From Microbulbifer halophilus (GTDB lineage Bacteria; Pseudomonadota; Gammaproteobacteria; Pseudomonadales; Cellvibrionaceae): a stretch of DNA of 64,000 bases. Where the stretch lies: positions 59,891 through 123,890 of the forward strand of contig NZ_JAPIVK010000011.1 in the NCBI RefSeq assembly GCF_026183675.1. Reading direction: 5' to 3'. Made by a program: the position numbers and the translations under genes. How positions within the stretch are numbered: the stretch's first letter is position 1; every line of letters begins with the position of its first letter. A model generated the notes under the pieces. That model ran no database searches. It saw only the letters and a list, made by a program, of their open reading frames with translations, and was not told the DNA's origin. Shown here in pieces: positions 17,894 to 26,835 of the stretch.

Positions 17894-18399
17894 ACTGTCT
17901 GCTGGTCCCGCTGCTGCCGGTCCAGGTGGCGCTGGATGTCGACCAGGGCCCGGGTCATGTGTTTTTTCACGGCCTCCCGGCTCAGGTTGAGGGCGCGGGC
18001 AATTTCCTCGCGGCTCTCGCCGTGGATCCGGCGGCGGATGAAGACTTCGCGCCGCAGCGACGGCATGGCTTTCAGGGCGGCGGACAGGCGTTCAACCCTC
18101 TGGTTGTAGCTGTAACTGTCCTCGGGGGAGGGGCCGCTGCAGACCGGCTCATGCTGGTCGAGGGGCTCCTCGCGCACGCGCCGGCTCATCAGGTTGCGGG
18201 CGGTGCGGATGGCATAGGCGACGGGATTGTCGATGCGGCGGGCCCGGGCCTGCTCCAGCACCCGGGTGACGGATTCCTGGTAGACATCGGCGGCATCGCC
18301 GGGGTCCGCGGTGTTGCGGCGGACATAGCGCCGGATCTGCGCACTGCCGTCGAGCAGTTCCTGCACTAGCTGCCGCGGTAGTCGCCCGGATTCCGGCAT
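17890..18399 (-). CDS. FecI-like ECF RNA polymerase sigma factor
   Basis: The 169 residues contain sigma region 2 (RYVRRNTADPGDAADVYQESVTRVLE) and region 4 (LKAMPSLRREVFIRRRIHGESREEIARALNLSREAVKKHMTRAL). The order sigma factor, FecR, STN receptor is the standard cell-surface signalling system, in which ligand binding frees the sigma factor to transcribe the receptor. ATG start; the operon promoter should lie within the 120 bases upstream, but I cannot define it. Confidence 0.93.
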   Translation of the reverse strand: MPESGRLPRQLVQELLDGSAQIRRYVRRNTADPGDAADVYQESVTRVLEQARARRIDNPVAYAIRTARNLMSRRVREEPLDQHEPVCSGPSPEDSYSYNQRVERLSAALKAMPSLRREVFIRRRIHGESREEIARALNLSREAVKKHMTRALVDIQRHLDRQQRDQQTV

Positions 18400-18520
18400 T
18401 GGCGAGAGTCCCCCCGATGATTGTTATCCCGGGGAGAGTCTAGTGGCGGAATGTTACAGGTATGGGAAAAATCGAATATCGAGCCCGGAATTGGTGGGAT
18501 GGCAAAGTGAAAGCAATGGT

Positions 18521-18685
18521 CTAGTGGTCCATGCGGTAAATTCAGTAACACTATCTCTTCGCCACAGGCCCCAGTGCTGCGTTGAAAAAGCTTGAATTAG
18601 CGCTGCTAGTCCTGCGCTTTTTCGCCTTGCCCTGGAACCTGTGGCTGTGAGCTAGAGTCACCGAATTTACCGCATGAACCACCAG
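18521..18685. repeat. 165-bp imperfect palindromic element
   Basis: The left end CTAGTGGTCCATGCGGTAAA and the right end (read on the opposite strand as CTGGTGGTTCATGCGGTAAA) match at all but two of 20 positions. Inner segments also pair: CGCCACAGG with CCTGTGGC and GTTGAAAAAGC with GCTTTTTCGCC. The transcript would fold into one long hairpin. There is no gene inside. A 16-base copy of the left end lies inverted within the attC loop at 19329-19344. It looks like a MITE or large REP element. Confidence 0.65.
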
Positions 18686-18880
18686 AGGAGGCGTCGAAAA
18701 CGGGGATCGTAGTCGCTGTGATCAATTACCCTAATTGATACGTTTAGATTGATCTCTCTGAGGCCTTGACGATATGGGGGAGGTGCAGTCATTCTGGAAG
18801 TATTTCGACTGTGGACATCGTTCAGGGTTATTGTCGTGGCGACTGATATACAAATGTTAAACATCAATCAGGAGGCTAGT

Positions 18881-19291
18881 ATGGATATCTCAGGAAGTTG
18901 CCTTTGCGGATCGGTTAGATACACGAGCTCGGGTAAAGTCACAATGGCTGGAAATTGCCATTGTATTAATTGCAAGAAGGCGACAGGAAGTGGCTATGCG
19001 CCGGTGTTATTTGTCCCGAAGGACTCCGTAGAGATAACCGGAGATGTCAGGTACTACCAAACAACGGGAAAGCGTGGATTTTGTCCGAATTGTGGATCTT
19101 CGTTGTTCGAGGATCCTGCAGTCGAGAACCCCGGAGAGTTTCTTTCAGGGATGCTTGGGATTTGTGCAGGATCACTTGATGATCTTTCCCAATACAAGCC
19201 TGAGATTGACATTTTTACTAGCCGGTCGGCTACGTGGGAATGTATGGATCCGAATCTTCCGAAATTCAGCGAAATGCCCTCACCGGATTGA
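18881..19291 (+). CDS. GFA-family zinc protein (glutathione-dependent formaldehyde-activating-like)
   Basis: A 136-residue protein with the full GFA zinc-ligand set: CLCGSVRY near residue 6, NCHCINCKKATGSGYAP near 27-43 and GFCPNCGSSLF near 66-76. GFA-family proteins bind two zinc ions; only some members act on S-hydroxymethylglutathione, so the substrate here is unknown. The ATG is preceded by a strong AGGAGG site; a GTG 15 codons upstream would start outside the cassette core and is rejected. Position between a core site and attC marks it as a cassette gene. Confidence 0.88.
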   Translation: MDISGSCLCGSVRYTSSGKVTMAGNCHCINCKKATGSGYAPVLFVPKDSVEITGDVRYYQTTGKRGFCPNCGSSLFEDPAVENPGEFLSGMLGICAGSLDDLSQYKPEIDIFTSRSATWECMDPNLPKFSEMPSPD

Positions 19292-19292
19292 T

Positions 19293-19379
19293 GTCTAACG
19301 AGGCGCTCCAGCCGACCGTGTAGTTAACCCGCATGGACCACTAGCATGGGCTGCCGGCGGCTGAGCTTGAGCGTTATCC
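19293..19379 (+). other. attC-like integron recombination site of the GFA cassette
   Basis: Left core GTCTAAC (19293-19299) fits RYYYAAC perfectly and is followed by GAGGCGCTCCAGCCG; the right arm GGCGGCTGAGCTTGAGC precedes GTTATCC (19373-19379). AGCCG pairs with CGGCT. The loop of about 40 bases contains CCGCATGGACCACTAG, identical in inverted orientation to the end of the palindromic element 0.8 kb upstream. The site begins 2 bases after the GFA stop codon. Confidence 0.78.
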
Positions 19380-19472
19380 AGATGCTATAGATTTCCACAA
19401 GGGAGCTTTCACTATGCCACTACACTTATGTATCAAACTTGAACTGTGACAAACACACCCCGGCCACCAGGC

Positions 19473-20390
19473 TCACTTCATCCGCTGTACCTCGCCCGAT
19501 ACCCACTGGCGAAGAGCCCGCACCCCTGGCTCTTCGCCGCTGTTCTCCGGATAAACCAGGTGATAGGCATACTCCTCCGCAACGCTGACTCCGATATCGA
19601 ACAGCCTCACCATTCGTCCCTGGGCCAGATCGTTTTCGACCATCTCCAATTCAACCAGGCCAATGGCGTTTCCGTCGGTGACCGCCTGCACTACATGGCT
19701 TGAATCCGTAAAGGCGACACATCGGCTGTCGTCGAAGTTGTCGATGCCGGCTGCGGCCATCCAGGTCGACCAGCTTGGCCAGACCATGCCTTCGGTCTGG
19801 CAGTCGACATGGCACAGGGTGTGGTGGAGAAGGTCCTGAGGCTCTTTTGGGGTGGGGCCGGTTTCAAGCAGTTCCGGACTGCACACCGGCACAACAAGGG
19901 TGTCGAACAGGCGCTCCGAGCGCGTCCCCGCGTAGTTCCCGGTACCGAAGCGGATGGCGGCATCCACGTCGTCTATGTCGAAGTCCCGCACCCGATCCGT
20001 GATATCGAATGTGAGTTCCAGATCGGGATTCGCCTCCCGGAATCGCGACAGGCGGGGCAGAAACCAGTGGGTGGCAAACCTCGCACCCAGGGAGAGGCGC
20101 AGGTGTGTGGCGCCCCGGGCCATTTTCTGGGCGCGGCCGGTGGCCTGGTGCAGATTGTCCAGGGCATCGCTGGTGGCTTCGAACAGGACGGTGCCGGCCG
20201 ACGTGAGCAGGATCTTGCGGCTGGTGCGTGTGAACAGTGTTATGCCGAGCTGGTCCTCGATCTCCCTGATCTGGAAGCTGACCGCCGCAGGTGTCAAACC
20301 CAGCTCCTCGGCCGCGCGGGTGAAGTTCAGGTGTCGACCGGCGGCCTCGAAGGTTCTGAGTGCCCGGGTTCCGGGGAGCATTCGTCGCAT
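19473..20390 (-). CDS. LysR-family transcriptional regulator (GcvA-like)
   Basis: A 305-residue regulator with the N-terminal winged helix (ALRTFEAAGRHLNFTRAAEELGLTPAAVSFQIREIEDQLG, about 10-48) and a periplasmic-binding-protein-like effector domain containing LRLSLGARFATHWFLPRLSRF and the GcvA-type AAIRFGTGNYAG. It diverges from the hydrolase gene across about 108 bases, the usual arrangement in which a LysR protein controls its neighbour, so that gene is the most likely target. Confidence 0.92.
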   Translation of the reverse strand: MRRMLPGTRALRTFEAAGRHLNFTRAAEELGLTPAAVSFQIREIEDQLGITLFTRTSRKILLTSAGTVLFEATSDALDNLHQATGRAQKMARGATHLRLSLGARFATHWFLPRLSRFREANPDLELTFDITDRVRDFDIDDVDAAIRFGTGNYAGTRSERLFDTLVVPVCSPELLETGPTPKEPQDLLHHTLCHVDCQTEGMVWPSWSTWMAAAGIDNFDDSRCVAFTDSSHVVQAVTDGNAIGLVELEMVENDLAQGRMVRLFDIGVSVAEEYAYHLVYPENSGEEPGVRALRQWVSGEVQRMK

Positions 20391-20498
20391 AAGCTTTCAA
20401 GAATTTCTTGATGATCTGTCGAAAATTACTCGTTTCTCAGCGCCGGATCAATGGCACATAGTGGCTGTCACCAATTGATCTGTTGAAGGAGCTTGAAG

Positions 20499-21599
20499 AT
20501 GCTGATATCCGAAGTGACCCGTCCACTCGCGATCGCGATGTGGGATTTCTCCTGGCTGGAGCGCCGATGGCCCGGCGCCGGCTACGAGGATTGGGGCAGG
20601 GCCCTGGATGAGCTGCAGGAGCGGGGCTACGATGCGGTTCGTATCGACGCCTATCCTCACCTCTTCGCCGCCGACCCCCGGCGCGAATGGGAGCTGTTGC
20701 CCGTCTGGAACCAGCACGATTGGGGTAGCCCGGCGCTGACCCGGGTCAGGGTGGAGCCGGCCCTGAATCAATTTATCGGCATGTGTGCGGAGCGGGGTGT
20801 GAAGGTTGCGCTTTCGACCTGGTTTCGCCAGGACAGGGACGACGTGAGGATGCGAGTCCATTCCCCGGCGGATCTGGGGCGGGTCTGGAAGAGCGTCCTG
20901 GATTCCATCGACGGGGCGGGGTTGCTCGACAATATTCTGTGGGTGGATCTCTGCAACGAGTGGCCGGCCCCCCTGTGGGCCCCATTCCTGGAGGCCGGTT
21001 CGATGCCGTCGCGTACCCGCCCCGAGATAAGGCAGTGGATGGCGGATTCCATCGACGTATTGCGGCAGGCCTACCCCGGTCTCGACTACTGCTTCTCCTA
21101 CACCGCGGAGTACACCAACTGGCGGGAGCAGGATGTCTCCTTTATGGACCTGCTCGAGCCCCATATCTGGATGGCGCAGGCAGAAGTGAGCGACTTTGAG
21201 GAAAGGATGGGGTTCGACCTGGGGCGGGCCAGCTTCGATCCAGGGATGTACGAAATCCTGGCCCGGAATGCCGAGTCCCTTTACCGGAAAGACCCGGATC
21301 ACTGGAAAAATTGCCTGAAGAAGGGGATCGACCTGTTGGCGGACTGGTCCCGCCACACCGACAAGCCCCTGATCACCACGGAAGGCTGGGCCCTGGTGGC
21401 CTATAAGGATTGGCCCCTGCTGGACTGGGACTGGGTAAAAGAGTTGTGCGCCTTCGGTGTGGAGGAGGCATCGAAGACCGGCCGCTGGACCGCGCTTTCC
21501 ACCAGCCACTTTTGCGGCCCGCAATTCGAGGGTATGTGGCGGGACGTCGAGTGGCACAGGCGCCTGACCGACCTGATTCACGAGGGGCGAATCGGGTAA
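20499..21599 (+). CDS. Cellulase-like (clan GH-A TIM-barrel) glycoside hydrolase, cytoplasmic
   Basis: A 366-residue protein without a signal peptide. The fold signals are a TIM-barrel-like opening (LERRWPGAGYEDWGRALDELQERGYDAVRIDAYP), an acid/base candidate in DLCNEWPAP (Glu154) and a nucleophile candidate in LITTEGWAL (Glu295), the usual clan GH-A pattern. It probably belongs to the 'cellulase-like' sugar-binding family, whose substrates are poorly known. The ATG lies 7 bases after GAAGGAG; an in-frame TTG two codons upstream is less likely. Divergent LysR regulator suggests inducible expression. Confidence 0.72.
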   Translation: MLISEVTRPLAIAMWDFSWLERRWPGAGYEDWGRALDELQERGYDAVRIDAYPHLFAADPRREWELLPVWNQHDWGSPALTRVRVEPALNQFIGMCAERGVKVALSTWFRQDRDDVRMRVHSPADLGRVWKSVLDSIDGAGLLDNILWVDLCNEWPAPLWAPFLEAGSMPSRTRPEIRQWMADSIDVLRQAYPGLDYCFSYTAEYTNWREQDVSFMDLLEPHIWMAQAEVSDFEERMGFDLGRASFDPGMYEILARNAESLYRKDPDHWKNCLKKGIDLLADWSRHTDKPLITTEGWALVAYKDWPLLDWDWVKELCAFGVEEASKTGRWTALSTSHFCGPQFEGMWRDVEWHRRLTDLIHEGRIG

Positions 21600-21610
21600 T
21601 CCTGCAACCA

Positions 21611-21636
21611 GCCGGGACATTCCACGATGTCCCGGC
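21611..21636. terminator. Hairpin between convergent genes
   Basis: A perfect 10-bp inverted repeat GCCGGGACAT / ATGTCCCGGC with a 6-base loop lies 11 bases after the hydrolase stop and 11 bases before the end of the opposing lipoprotein gene. No T run follows on either strand, so termination is likely but not certain. Confidence 0.5.
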
Positions 21637-21647
21637 ATTCTCTATGT

Positions 21648-22202
21648 TTATTGACTGAATCCCACCAGCTTGCCGTGGCTGAAGGAAAAGCGGAAGCGCT
21701 CGCCGACCTCGAGTTTTTCATCGCAGGTGGACTGGATGGTGATGCGGGGGAACTGGGGGGTAACCACCCAGGTCTGTAGATCGTCCCGGGGGCCGTTACC
21801 GATCAGCCAGTAGTGGTCGCCGCCCTCACAGGTACCGGCACTGGTGCACTGGTCGTATCCCCAGACGTAGGCGGAGACATCGAACTGGGTGGGCGCGCTG
21901 TCGGCCTCGCGGAAGGGAGCTTCGGAGTCGCCGGTTTCCGTGTAGAGGTCGCGGAAGGCGACGCGTCGGAAGCCTTTCGCGGGAGAGTTGCAGTCGACCG
22001 TGTGGGGCTTGGCCTTGATTCGCGCGTGGGCGGGGCGTCCCGATTGTTGCGGCGCGGCTTTGGTTTCTGCCCGGGCGGGGGACTCGGTTTTTTCGGCCTC
22101 TTCCCCCTCGGGCTCTGCCATTTCGCTGGGCAGGTGGCCGCAGCCCTGCAGGGAAACCAGTGCCAGTACGCCCAGGGCCGTTATTGCGCCGTTAAACCGC
22201 AC
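21648..22202 (-). CDS. Hypothetical lipoprotein
   Basis: A 184-residue protein with a lipoprotein signal (LALVSLQGC, lipidated Cys21), a charged and Ala/Glu/Lys-rich linker (about 25-65), and a C-terminal domain with four cysteines (VDCNSPAK, YDQCTSAGTC, STCDEKL) that may form disulfides. The residues YDQCTSAGTCEGGDHYWLIG resemble no family I can name. It is convergent with the hydrolase gene and about 125 bp downstream of aceK in the same direction. Confidence 0.75.
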   Translation of the reverse strand: MRFNGAITALGVLALVSLQGCGHLPSEMAEPEGEEAEKTESPARAETKAAPQQSGRPAHARIKAKPHTVDCNSPAKGFRRVAFRDLYTETGDSEAPFREADSAPTQFDVSAYVWGYDQCTSAGTCEGGDHYWLIGNGPRDDLQTWVVTPQFPRITIQSTCDEKLEVGERFRFSFSHGKLVGFSQ

Positions 22203-22326
22203 AGTGACTCCTTTGCAATCGAAAATCTTCTTCCACTATAGCTCAGGCCCGGGGCCTGCCGACACGCCTCCCGCTTCTACGATAGGCAGGCTGCGCTTTG
22301 CCCATCATGCGGCAGCGCGGTGCCAT

Positions 22327-24072
22327 TCAGCTTTTGCGGCCGGAGCGGCGTCTGAAGCGCCATTTGCGGCGGTAGGGGAAGGCGCTTTCGATATGGCCGG
22401 CGCGGATGCGGTCCTGCAGCCGCTGCCAGTAGTGGTAGTCGTAGAGATCGTTGTGTTGCTCCTCGAAGGCCCTGCGCGCGGTGGGATTGCCGGAGAAGAA
22501 CAGGCGGAACTCTTCGGGGAAGATGTCCGCTTCGTCCACTGTGTACCAAGGCTGGTCGGACAGCTCCTGTTCAGCGGTCTGCGGCTCCGGCAGTTTGCGA
22601 AAGTTGCACTCGGTGAGCGGGCAGAGTTCGTCGTAGTCGTAGAAGACAACGCGGCCGTGGCGGGTCACCCCGAAATTTTTCAGCAGCATATCGCCGGGGA
22701 AGATGTTGGCCGCGGCCAGTTGCTTGATGGCGTTGCCGTACTCCTCCATGGCCTCGCGGATCTCCTCGTCGCTGGCGTTCTGCAGGTAGAGATTGAGCGG
22801 CTCCATGCGGCGCTCTACATACAGGTGTTTGATGATTACCCATTTGTCGTCGATATGCAGCTTCGAGGGCGCCAGTTCTTTCAGCTCCTCCAGCAGCTCG
22901 TCGCTGAAGCGGTTGCGGTAGAAAATGAAGTTGGTGTATTCCTGCGTATCCGCCATGCGGCCCACCCGGTCGGAGCGGGACACGAACTTGTATTTCTCGC
23001 GCACTATCTCCTCGGTCACGGTTTTGGGGCGGTCGAATTTGTCCTTGATCACCTTGAACACTACCGGGTAAGAGGGCAGCGTGAACACGCTCATCACCAT
23101 GCCCTTGATGCCCGGGGCGATGATGAATTTGTCGTTGCTGACCTTCATGTGCGCGAGGATATGGCGGTAGAACTCCGTCTTTCCGTGCTTGTGGAAGCCG
23201 ATGGAGTTGTACAGTTCGGAGCGCTCTTTTAGCGGCATGATGGTGGACAGGAAGCGCACGAACCGCGACGGGATAGGCGCGTCCACCATGAAGTAGGAGC
23301 GGGTAAAGCTGAAGATGATACTGGTGGAGTCGTTGCTGTAGAGCACCGTGTCCACGAAGATGCTGCCGCGACCGTTGTTCAGGCAGGGCAGTACCAGCGG
23401 CACCACCTCGCCGCCGAACATCATGCGGCCCACCAGGTAGGCGGCCTTGTTGCGGTAGAACACCGACTCCAGCATGTCCACCCGCAGGACCTTCTCGTTC
23501 TCCAGCCCCGCCAGTGGCTCGGCGCGCAGTGCCGCGCAGATATTGGCGATATCCCGCTGCTGATCCTCCCAGGGGGCGGAAAAGCCATAGTCGTTGAGGA
23601 TGTCCTCGATCATGTACTCGAGGCCGTCGCCGGCGCTGTAACTGATATAGATGCTGTAGTCGCGCAGCGGTTTGTCGTCGGGCGGGCGCGAGGGTTTCAC
23701 GAAGATATTGCTGTCGTGAATATGTTCGTGTTGGAACTGGTTGCAGAATACCGAGTTGAAGAAGGTCTCGGCAATCTCGTAGTTACTGTGGTTGGCGATC
23801 AGCTGCGCGTAGGTGGCGCGGGCGTCGCGCCACAGCTCCAGCATGCTGGTGTCCTTGCTGGTGACCGAGTGGACCAGTTTCAGCACCTGGTTGATCTTGG
23901 TCTTGTAGAGGTCTATGCGCGCCTTGTTGGCCTGGTGCCCCTCCTGCCAGGCGGCCCGCTCGAAGCGCGCCTTGGCGCCCAGGGTGATGTTCTGGAAATC
24001 GGCGAAATAGGCGTCGAATCCATTGAGGATGGTCTTGGCGATGCGCCGCGCGGTCGGTGAGTGGTTGGTCAT
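22327..24072 (-). CDS. aceK: Isocitrate dehydrogenase kinase/phosphatase
   Basis: AceK phosphorylates and dephosphorylates isocitrate dehydrogenase to direct flux into the glyoxylate shunt. The 581 residues match the family, with the regulatory N-terminal half and a kinase half that contains the ATP loop APGIKGMVMSVFTLPSYPVVFKVIKD, the catalytic block NIFPGDMLLKNFGVTRHGRVVFYDYDE and the terminal YDYHYWQRLQDRIRAG. The gene is not next to aceA/aceB here. A basic tail (RRKWRFRRRSGRKS) closes the protein. Confidence 0.97.
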   Translation of the reverse strand: MTNHSPTARRIAKTILNGFDAYFADFQNITLGAKARFERAAWQEGHQANKARIDLYKTKINQVLKLVHSVTSKDTSMLELWRDARATYAQLIANHSNYEIAETFFNSVFCNQFQHEHIHDSNIFVKPSRPPDDKPLRDYSIYISYSAGDGLEYMIEDILNDYGFSAPWEDQQRDIANICAALRAEPLAGLENEKVLRVDMLESVFYRNKAAYLVGRMMFGGEVVPLVLPCLNNGRGSIFVDTVLYSNDSTSIIFSFTRSYFMVDAPIPSRFVRFLSTIMPLKERSELYNSIGFHKHGKTEFYRHILAHMKVSNDKFIIAPGIKGMVMSVFTLPSYPVVFKVIKDKFDRPKTVTEEIVREKYKFVSRSDRVGRMADTQEYTNFIFYRNRFSDELLEELKELAPSKLHIDDKWVIIKHLYVERRMEPLNLYLQNASDEEIREAMEEYGNAIKQLAAANIFPGDMLLKNFGVTRHGRVVFYDYDELCPLTECNFRKLPEPQTAEQELSDQPWYTVDEADIFPEEFRLFFSGNPTARRAFEEQHNDLYDYHYWQRLQDRIRAGHIESAFPYRRKWRFRRRSGRKS

Positions 24073-24174
24073 GCGCTAGACTTTGTGTTCGGGGCAGAAT
24101 TCACGGGAGTGGCCCGCGGGCCTTTCCTGCAGTCAAGTTTAAGCCGATATTAGCACGGTCCGCCGGAGCGTCCC

Positions 24175-24783
24175 TTGAACGATTGGATCAGCAGCTTTGT
24201 CTTTTTCTTTGCCGTGATCGACCCGGTGGGCACGCTGCCGGTGTTTATCGCCGTCACCGCCCAGCACGCCGAGTGGCAGAAACGCAAGATCGCCATACTG
24301 TCGGTTGTGGTGGCCACCGGCATACTGCTCTTCTTTCTGATCGCCGGCCAGTACCTGCTGGAGACCATCGGCGTGCCGCTGTCCGCCTTCCAGGTGGCCG
24401 GTGGTGTGGTGCTGTTCCTGTTTGCGTTGACGATGATCTTCGGTGAAGGAAAGCCGGAACAGGAAGTGGGAATCATTCAGAAGGGGAACGAGACGGCGAT
24501 CTTCCCGCTGGCGGTCCCCTCGATCGCGTCCCCCGGGGCCATGCTGGCCGCGGTGGTGCTGACCGACAACTATCGATTTGACATCATTCACAATATGTCC
24601 ACCGCCACGGCCATGATCGCGGTGTTGGGAATCGTATTGGTGGTTCTGCTCACCGCCAACTGGATCTACCGCTGGATCGGCAATGCCGGAGCCAATATCG
24701 TCAGCCGGGTGATGGGGCTGATCCTCGCCTCGGTGGCGACTACCAATGTACTGCTGGGAATCCAGCAGTTCTTTTCCATCTGA
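24175..24783 (+). CDS. MarC/NAAT-family inner-membrane protein
   Basis: A 202-residue protein with six predicted membrane segments and the MarC family opening (FFAVIDPVGTLPVFIAVT) and central block FPLAVPSIASPGAMLAAVVL. The biological role of MarC proteins is unsettled; earlier links to antibiotic resistance were withdrawn. The start at 24175 overlaps no gene and diverges from aceK. The start codon appears to be TTG (TTGAACGATTGG) with weak ribosome site, so the exact N-terminus is uncertain. Confidence 0.88.
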   Translation: MNDWISSFVFFFAVIDPVGTLPVFIAVTAQHAEWQKRKIAILSVVVATGILLFFLIAGQYLLETIGVPLSAFQVAGGVVLFLFALTMIFGEGKPEQEVGIIQKGNETAIFPLAVPSIASPGAMLAAVVLTDNYRFDIIHNMSTATAMIAVLGIVLVVLLTANWIYRWIGNAGANIVSRVMGLILASVATTNVLLGIQQFFSI

Positions 24784-24892
24784 AGCGGCTCCGTTGAGGA
24801 TTTCCCCGCTTGCCCGGTGAATCGGGATGGAAAATTCTTGGTGTAGAATGCGTGGGTTTGTGAAGTTCAAGGATTAAAGGAACTCCCCGATT

Positions 24893-26605
24893 TTGCATCA
24901 CAATATCACCCTGATTACCACTGTTTCGGTCGGCCTGGGCCTGGCACTGATCCTCGGCTTTATCGCCGCGCGCCTGCGCCTGCCAGCCCTGGTCGGCTAC
25001 CTGATCGCCGGTGTCCTGATCGGTCCCGCCACGCCGGGGTTTGTCGCCGACGTGGCACTCTCCCAGCAGTTGGCGGAAATCGGCGTGATACTGCTGATGT
25101 TCGGTGTGGGTCTGCACTTTTCCATCGCGGACCTGATGTCGGTGCGGCGGATCGCCATTGTCGGTGCCCTTGCCCAGATCGTTGTGGCCACGGCACTGGG
25201 GGCGGCGCTGGCAACTTACTGGGGCTGGCCGCCGGGCTCCGCGGTGGTATTCGGCCTGTCGCTGTCGGTGGCCAGCACCGTGGTCCTGTTGCGCGCGCTG
25301 GAGGCGCGCGGGCTGCTCGATTCCATCAACGGCCGTATTGCCGTGGGCTGGCTGGTGGTGGAGGACCTGGTGATGGTACTGGCGCTGGTGGTGCTGCCGC
25401 CGCTGGCCGGCTGGCTGGGCGGCAGCGGCGACGCCGTGTCGGAAGGGGATCTGCTGACCACGGTGTTGGCGACCCTGAGCAAGGTGGCGGTATTCGTGAT
25501 GCTGATGCTGGTGGTGGGGCGGAGGCTCTTTCCCTGGTTTCTATGGAAGGTCGCCCGCACCGGCTCGCGGGAGTTGTTTACTCTCAGTGTCATCGCCACC
25601 GCCATGGGCATTGCCTACAGTGCCTCGATGGTGTTTGGAGTCTCCTTTGCGCTGGGGGCCTTCTTTGCCGGCAGCGTGCTGCGGGAATCGTCACTCAGCC
25701 ACCGCGCCGCCGCCGAATCCCTGCCGCTGCGAGACGCCTTCGCGGTACTGTTTTTTGTCTCGGTGGGGATGCTGTTCGATCCGATGATGCTGGTGGAGCA
25801 GCCACTGCGGGTGCTGTCGGTAGTGGCGATCATCCTGATCGGCAAAACCCTGGCCGCCTTCGCACTGGTGCTGCTGTTCCGCTACCCGCTGAATACCGCC
25901 CTCAGCGTATCCGCCAGCCTGGCGCAGATCGGCGAGTTCTCCTTCATTCTCGCCGCGCTGGGCGCCTCGCTGGGCCTGCTGACGATCGAGGGGCAGAACC
26001 TGATTCTCGCCGGGGCACTGTTTTCCATTGCGCTCAATCCGCTGTTGTTCAACGCGGTGGAACCCCTGCAGCGCTGGATCCGCTCGCGCTCGCGGTTGGC
26101 GCGCGCCATGGAGCGGCCCGAGGACCCGCTGGCGGAGCTGCCGATGACCGTGGATCTGGAGAAACTGACCGGGCACGCGCTGCTGGTGGGCTTCGGTCGG
26201 GTGGGCTCGCGCATCGGTCGCAGCCTGATGGAGCAGGGGGTGTCGGTGGTGGTTGCGGAGCAGAATCGGGAAGTCGTCGAGGAGTTGCGCGCGGCCGGGA
26301 TTCCATCGGTCTCCGGGGATGCGGCGGAACCGGAGGTTCTGATCCAGGCCCATGTGGCGAGGGCCCGCATACTGATCGTCGCCATACCCGACGCGCTGCG
26401 CGCGCGGAAAATGGTGGAGATAGCGCGCATGCTGCAGCCCGAAATCCGCACCCTGGTGCGGGCGCACAGCGACGAGGACGCGGCGATGCTGCACCGCGAG
26501 CAGGTGGGCCAGGTGCTGTTGGGGGAGCGCGAGCTGGCGCTGAGCATGACCCGCTACGTGATGGAGTACCTGGCCGAGGGAGGCGCTGCCGAACGACAGG
26601 CCTGA
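24893..26605 (+). CDS. Kef-type monovalent cation:proton antiporter (CPA2) with TrkA-N domain
   Basis: A 570-residue inner-membrane transporter. About twelve hydrophobic segments fill residues 1-400 (family text LRLPALVGYLIAGVLIGP, SVASTVVLLRALEARGLL, GALAVG-like ...FGVSFALGAFFAGSVLRES), followed by a cytoplasmic RCK/TrkA-N nucleotide-binding domain from about residue 423 (HALLVGFGRVGSRIGRSLMEQGVSVVV). This layout fits the YbaL branch of K+/H+ antiporters. The start is TTG (TTGCATCACAAT) after AAAGGAAC; no better in-frame ATG exists. It may share a transcript with marC. Confidence 0.9.
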   Translation: MHHNITLITTVSVGLGLALILGFIAARLRLPALVGYLIAGVLIGPATPGFVADVALSQQLAEIGVILLMFGVGLHFSIADLMSVRRIAIVGALAQIVVATALGAALATYWGWPPGSAVVFGLSLSVASTVVLLRALEARGLLDSINGRIAVGWLVVEDLVMVLALVVLPPLAGWLGGSGDAVSEGDLLTTVLATLSKVAVFVMLMLVVGRRLFPWFLWKVARTGSRELFTLSVIATAMGIAYSASMVFGVSFALGAFFAGSVLRESSLSHRAAAESLPLRDAFAVLFFVSVGMLFDPMMLVEQPLRVLSVVAIILIGKTLAAFALVLLFRYPLNTALSVSASLAQIGEFSFILAALGASLGLLTIEGQNLILAGALFSIALNPLLFNAVEPLQRWIRSRSRLARAMERPEDPLAELPMTVDLEKLTGHALLVGFGRVGSRIGRSLMEQGVSVVVAEQNREVVEELRAAGIPSVSGDAAEPEVLIQAHVARARILIVAIPDALRARKMVEIARMLQPEIRTLVRAHSDEDAAMLHREQVGQVLLGERELALSMTRYVMEYLAEGGAAERQA

Positions 26606-26835
26606 GACCCAGGCGGCACTGACTCGAGCGCAATTTCGGTATCGATGGCGCTCTACGGAGATTGCAGGGATTGAGGCGGTGCCGTTCCGGCCCGGATACC
26701 CGGTTTTCCCTTCCCGATGACGCCGGCGGTTTGCCGGGACTGTCCGGTGGCGGGAGGAAGTCATATTATTGTGTGTCCTGGCCAGGGAGCGGCGGTTGCC
26801 TGTATATAGAAATCATAAGATCGAGCGGTAACTCC

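Larger units (their letters stand above)
18856..19379 (+). mobile_element. Single integron-type cassette carrying a GFA-family gene
   Basis: A perfect core GTTAAAC (18856-18862) stands 19 bases before the gene start, and the gene is followed immediately by an attC-like site ending GTTATCC. The unit of about 517 bases thus has both ends of a cassette. There is no other cassette or integrase nearby, so it appears to have been inserted singly into the chromosome. Both this junction and that at 5711 are preceded by AAAT. Confidence 0.65.

Noticed and set aside
18836-18880. Upstream GTG start for the GFA gene
   Set aside because: It would begin before the recombination core and has no ribosome site, whereas the ATG has a perfect AGGAGG.
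18881-19291. GFA gene as a housekeeping formaldehyde detoxification enzyme
   Set aside because: The adjoining core and attC sites mark it as a cassette gene, no glutathione-dependent formaldehyde dehydrogenase gene is near, and many GFA proteins do not act on formaldehyde.
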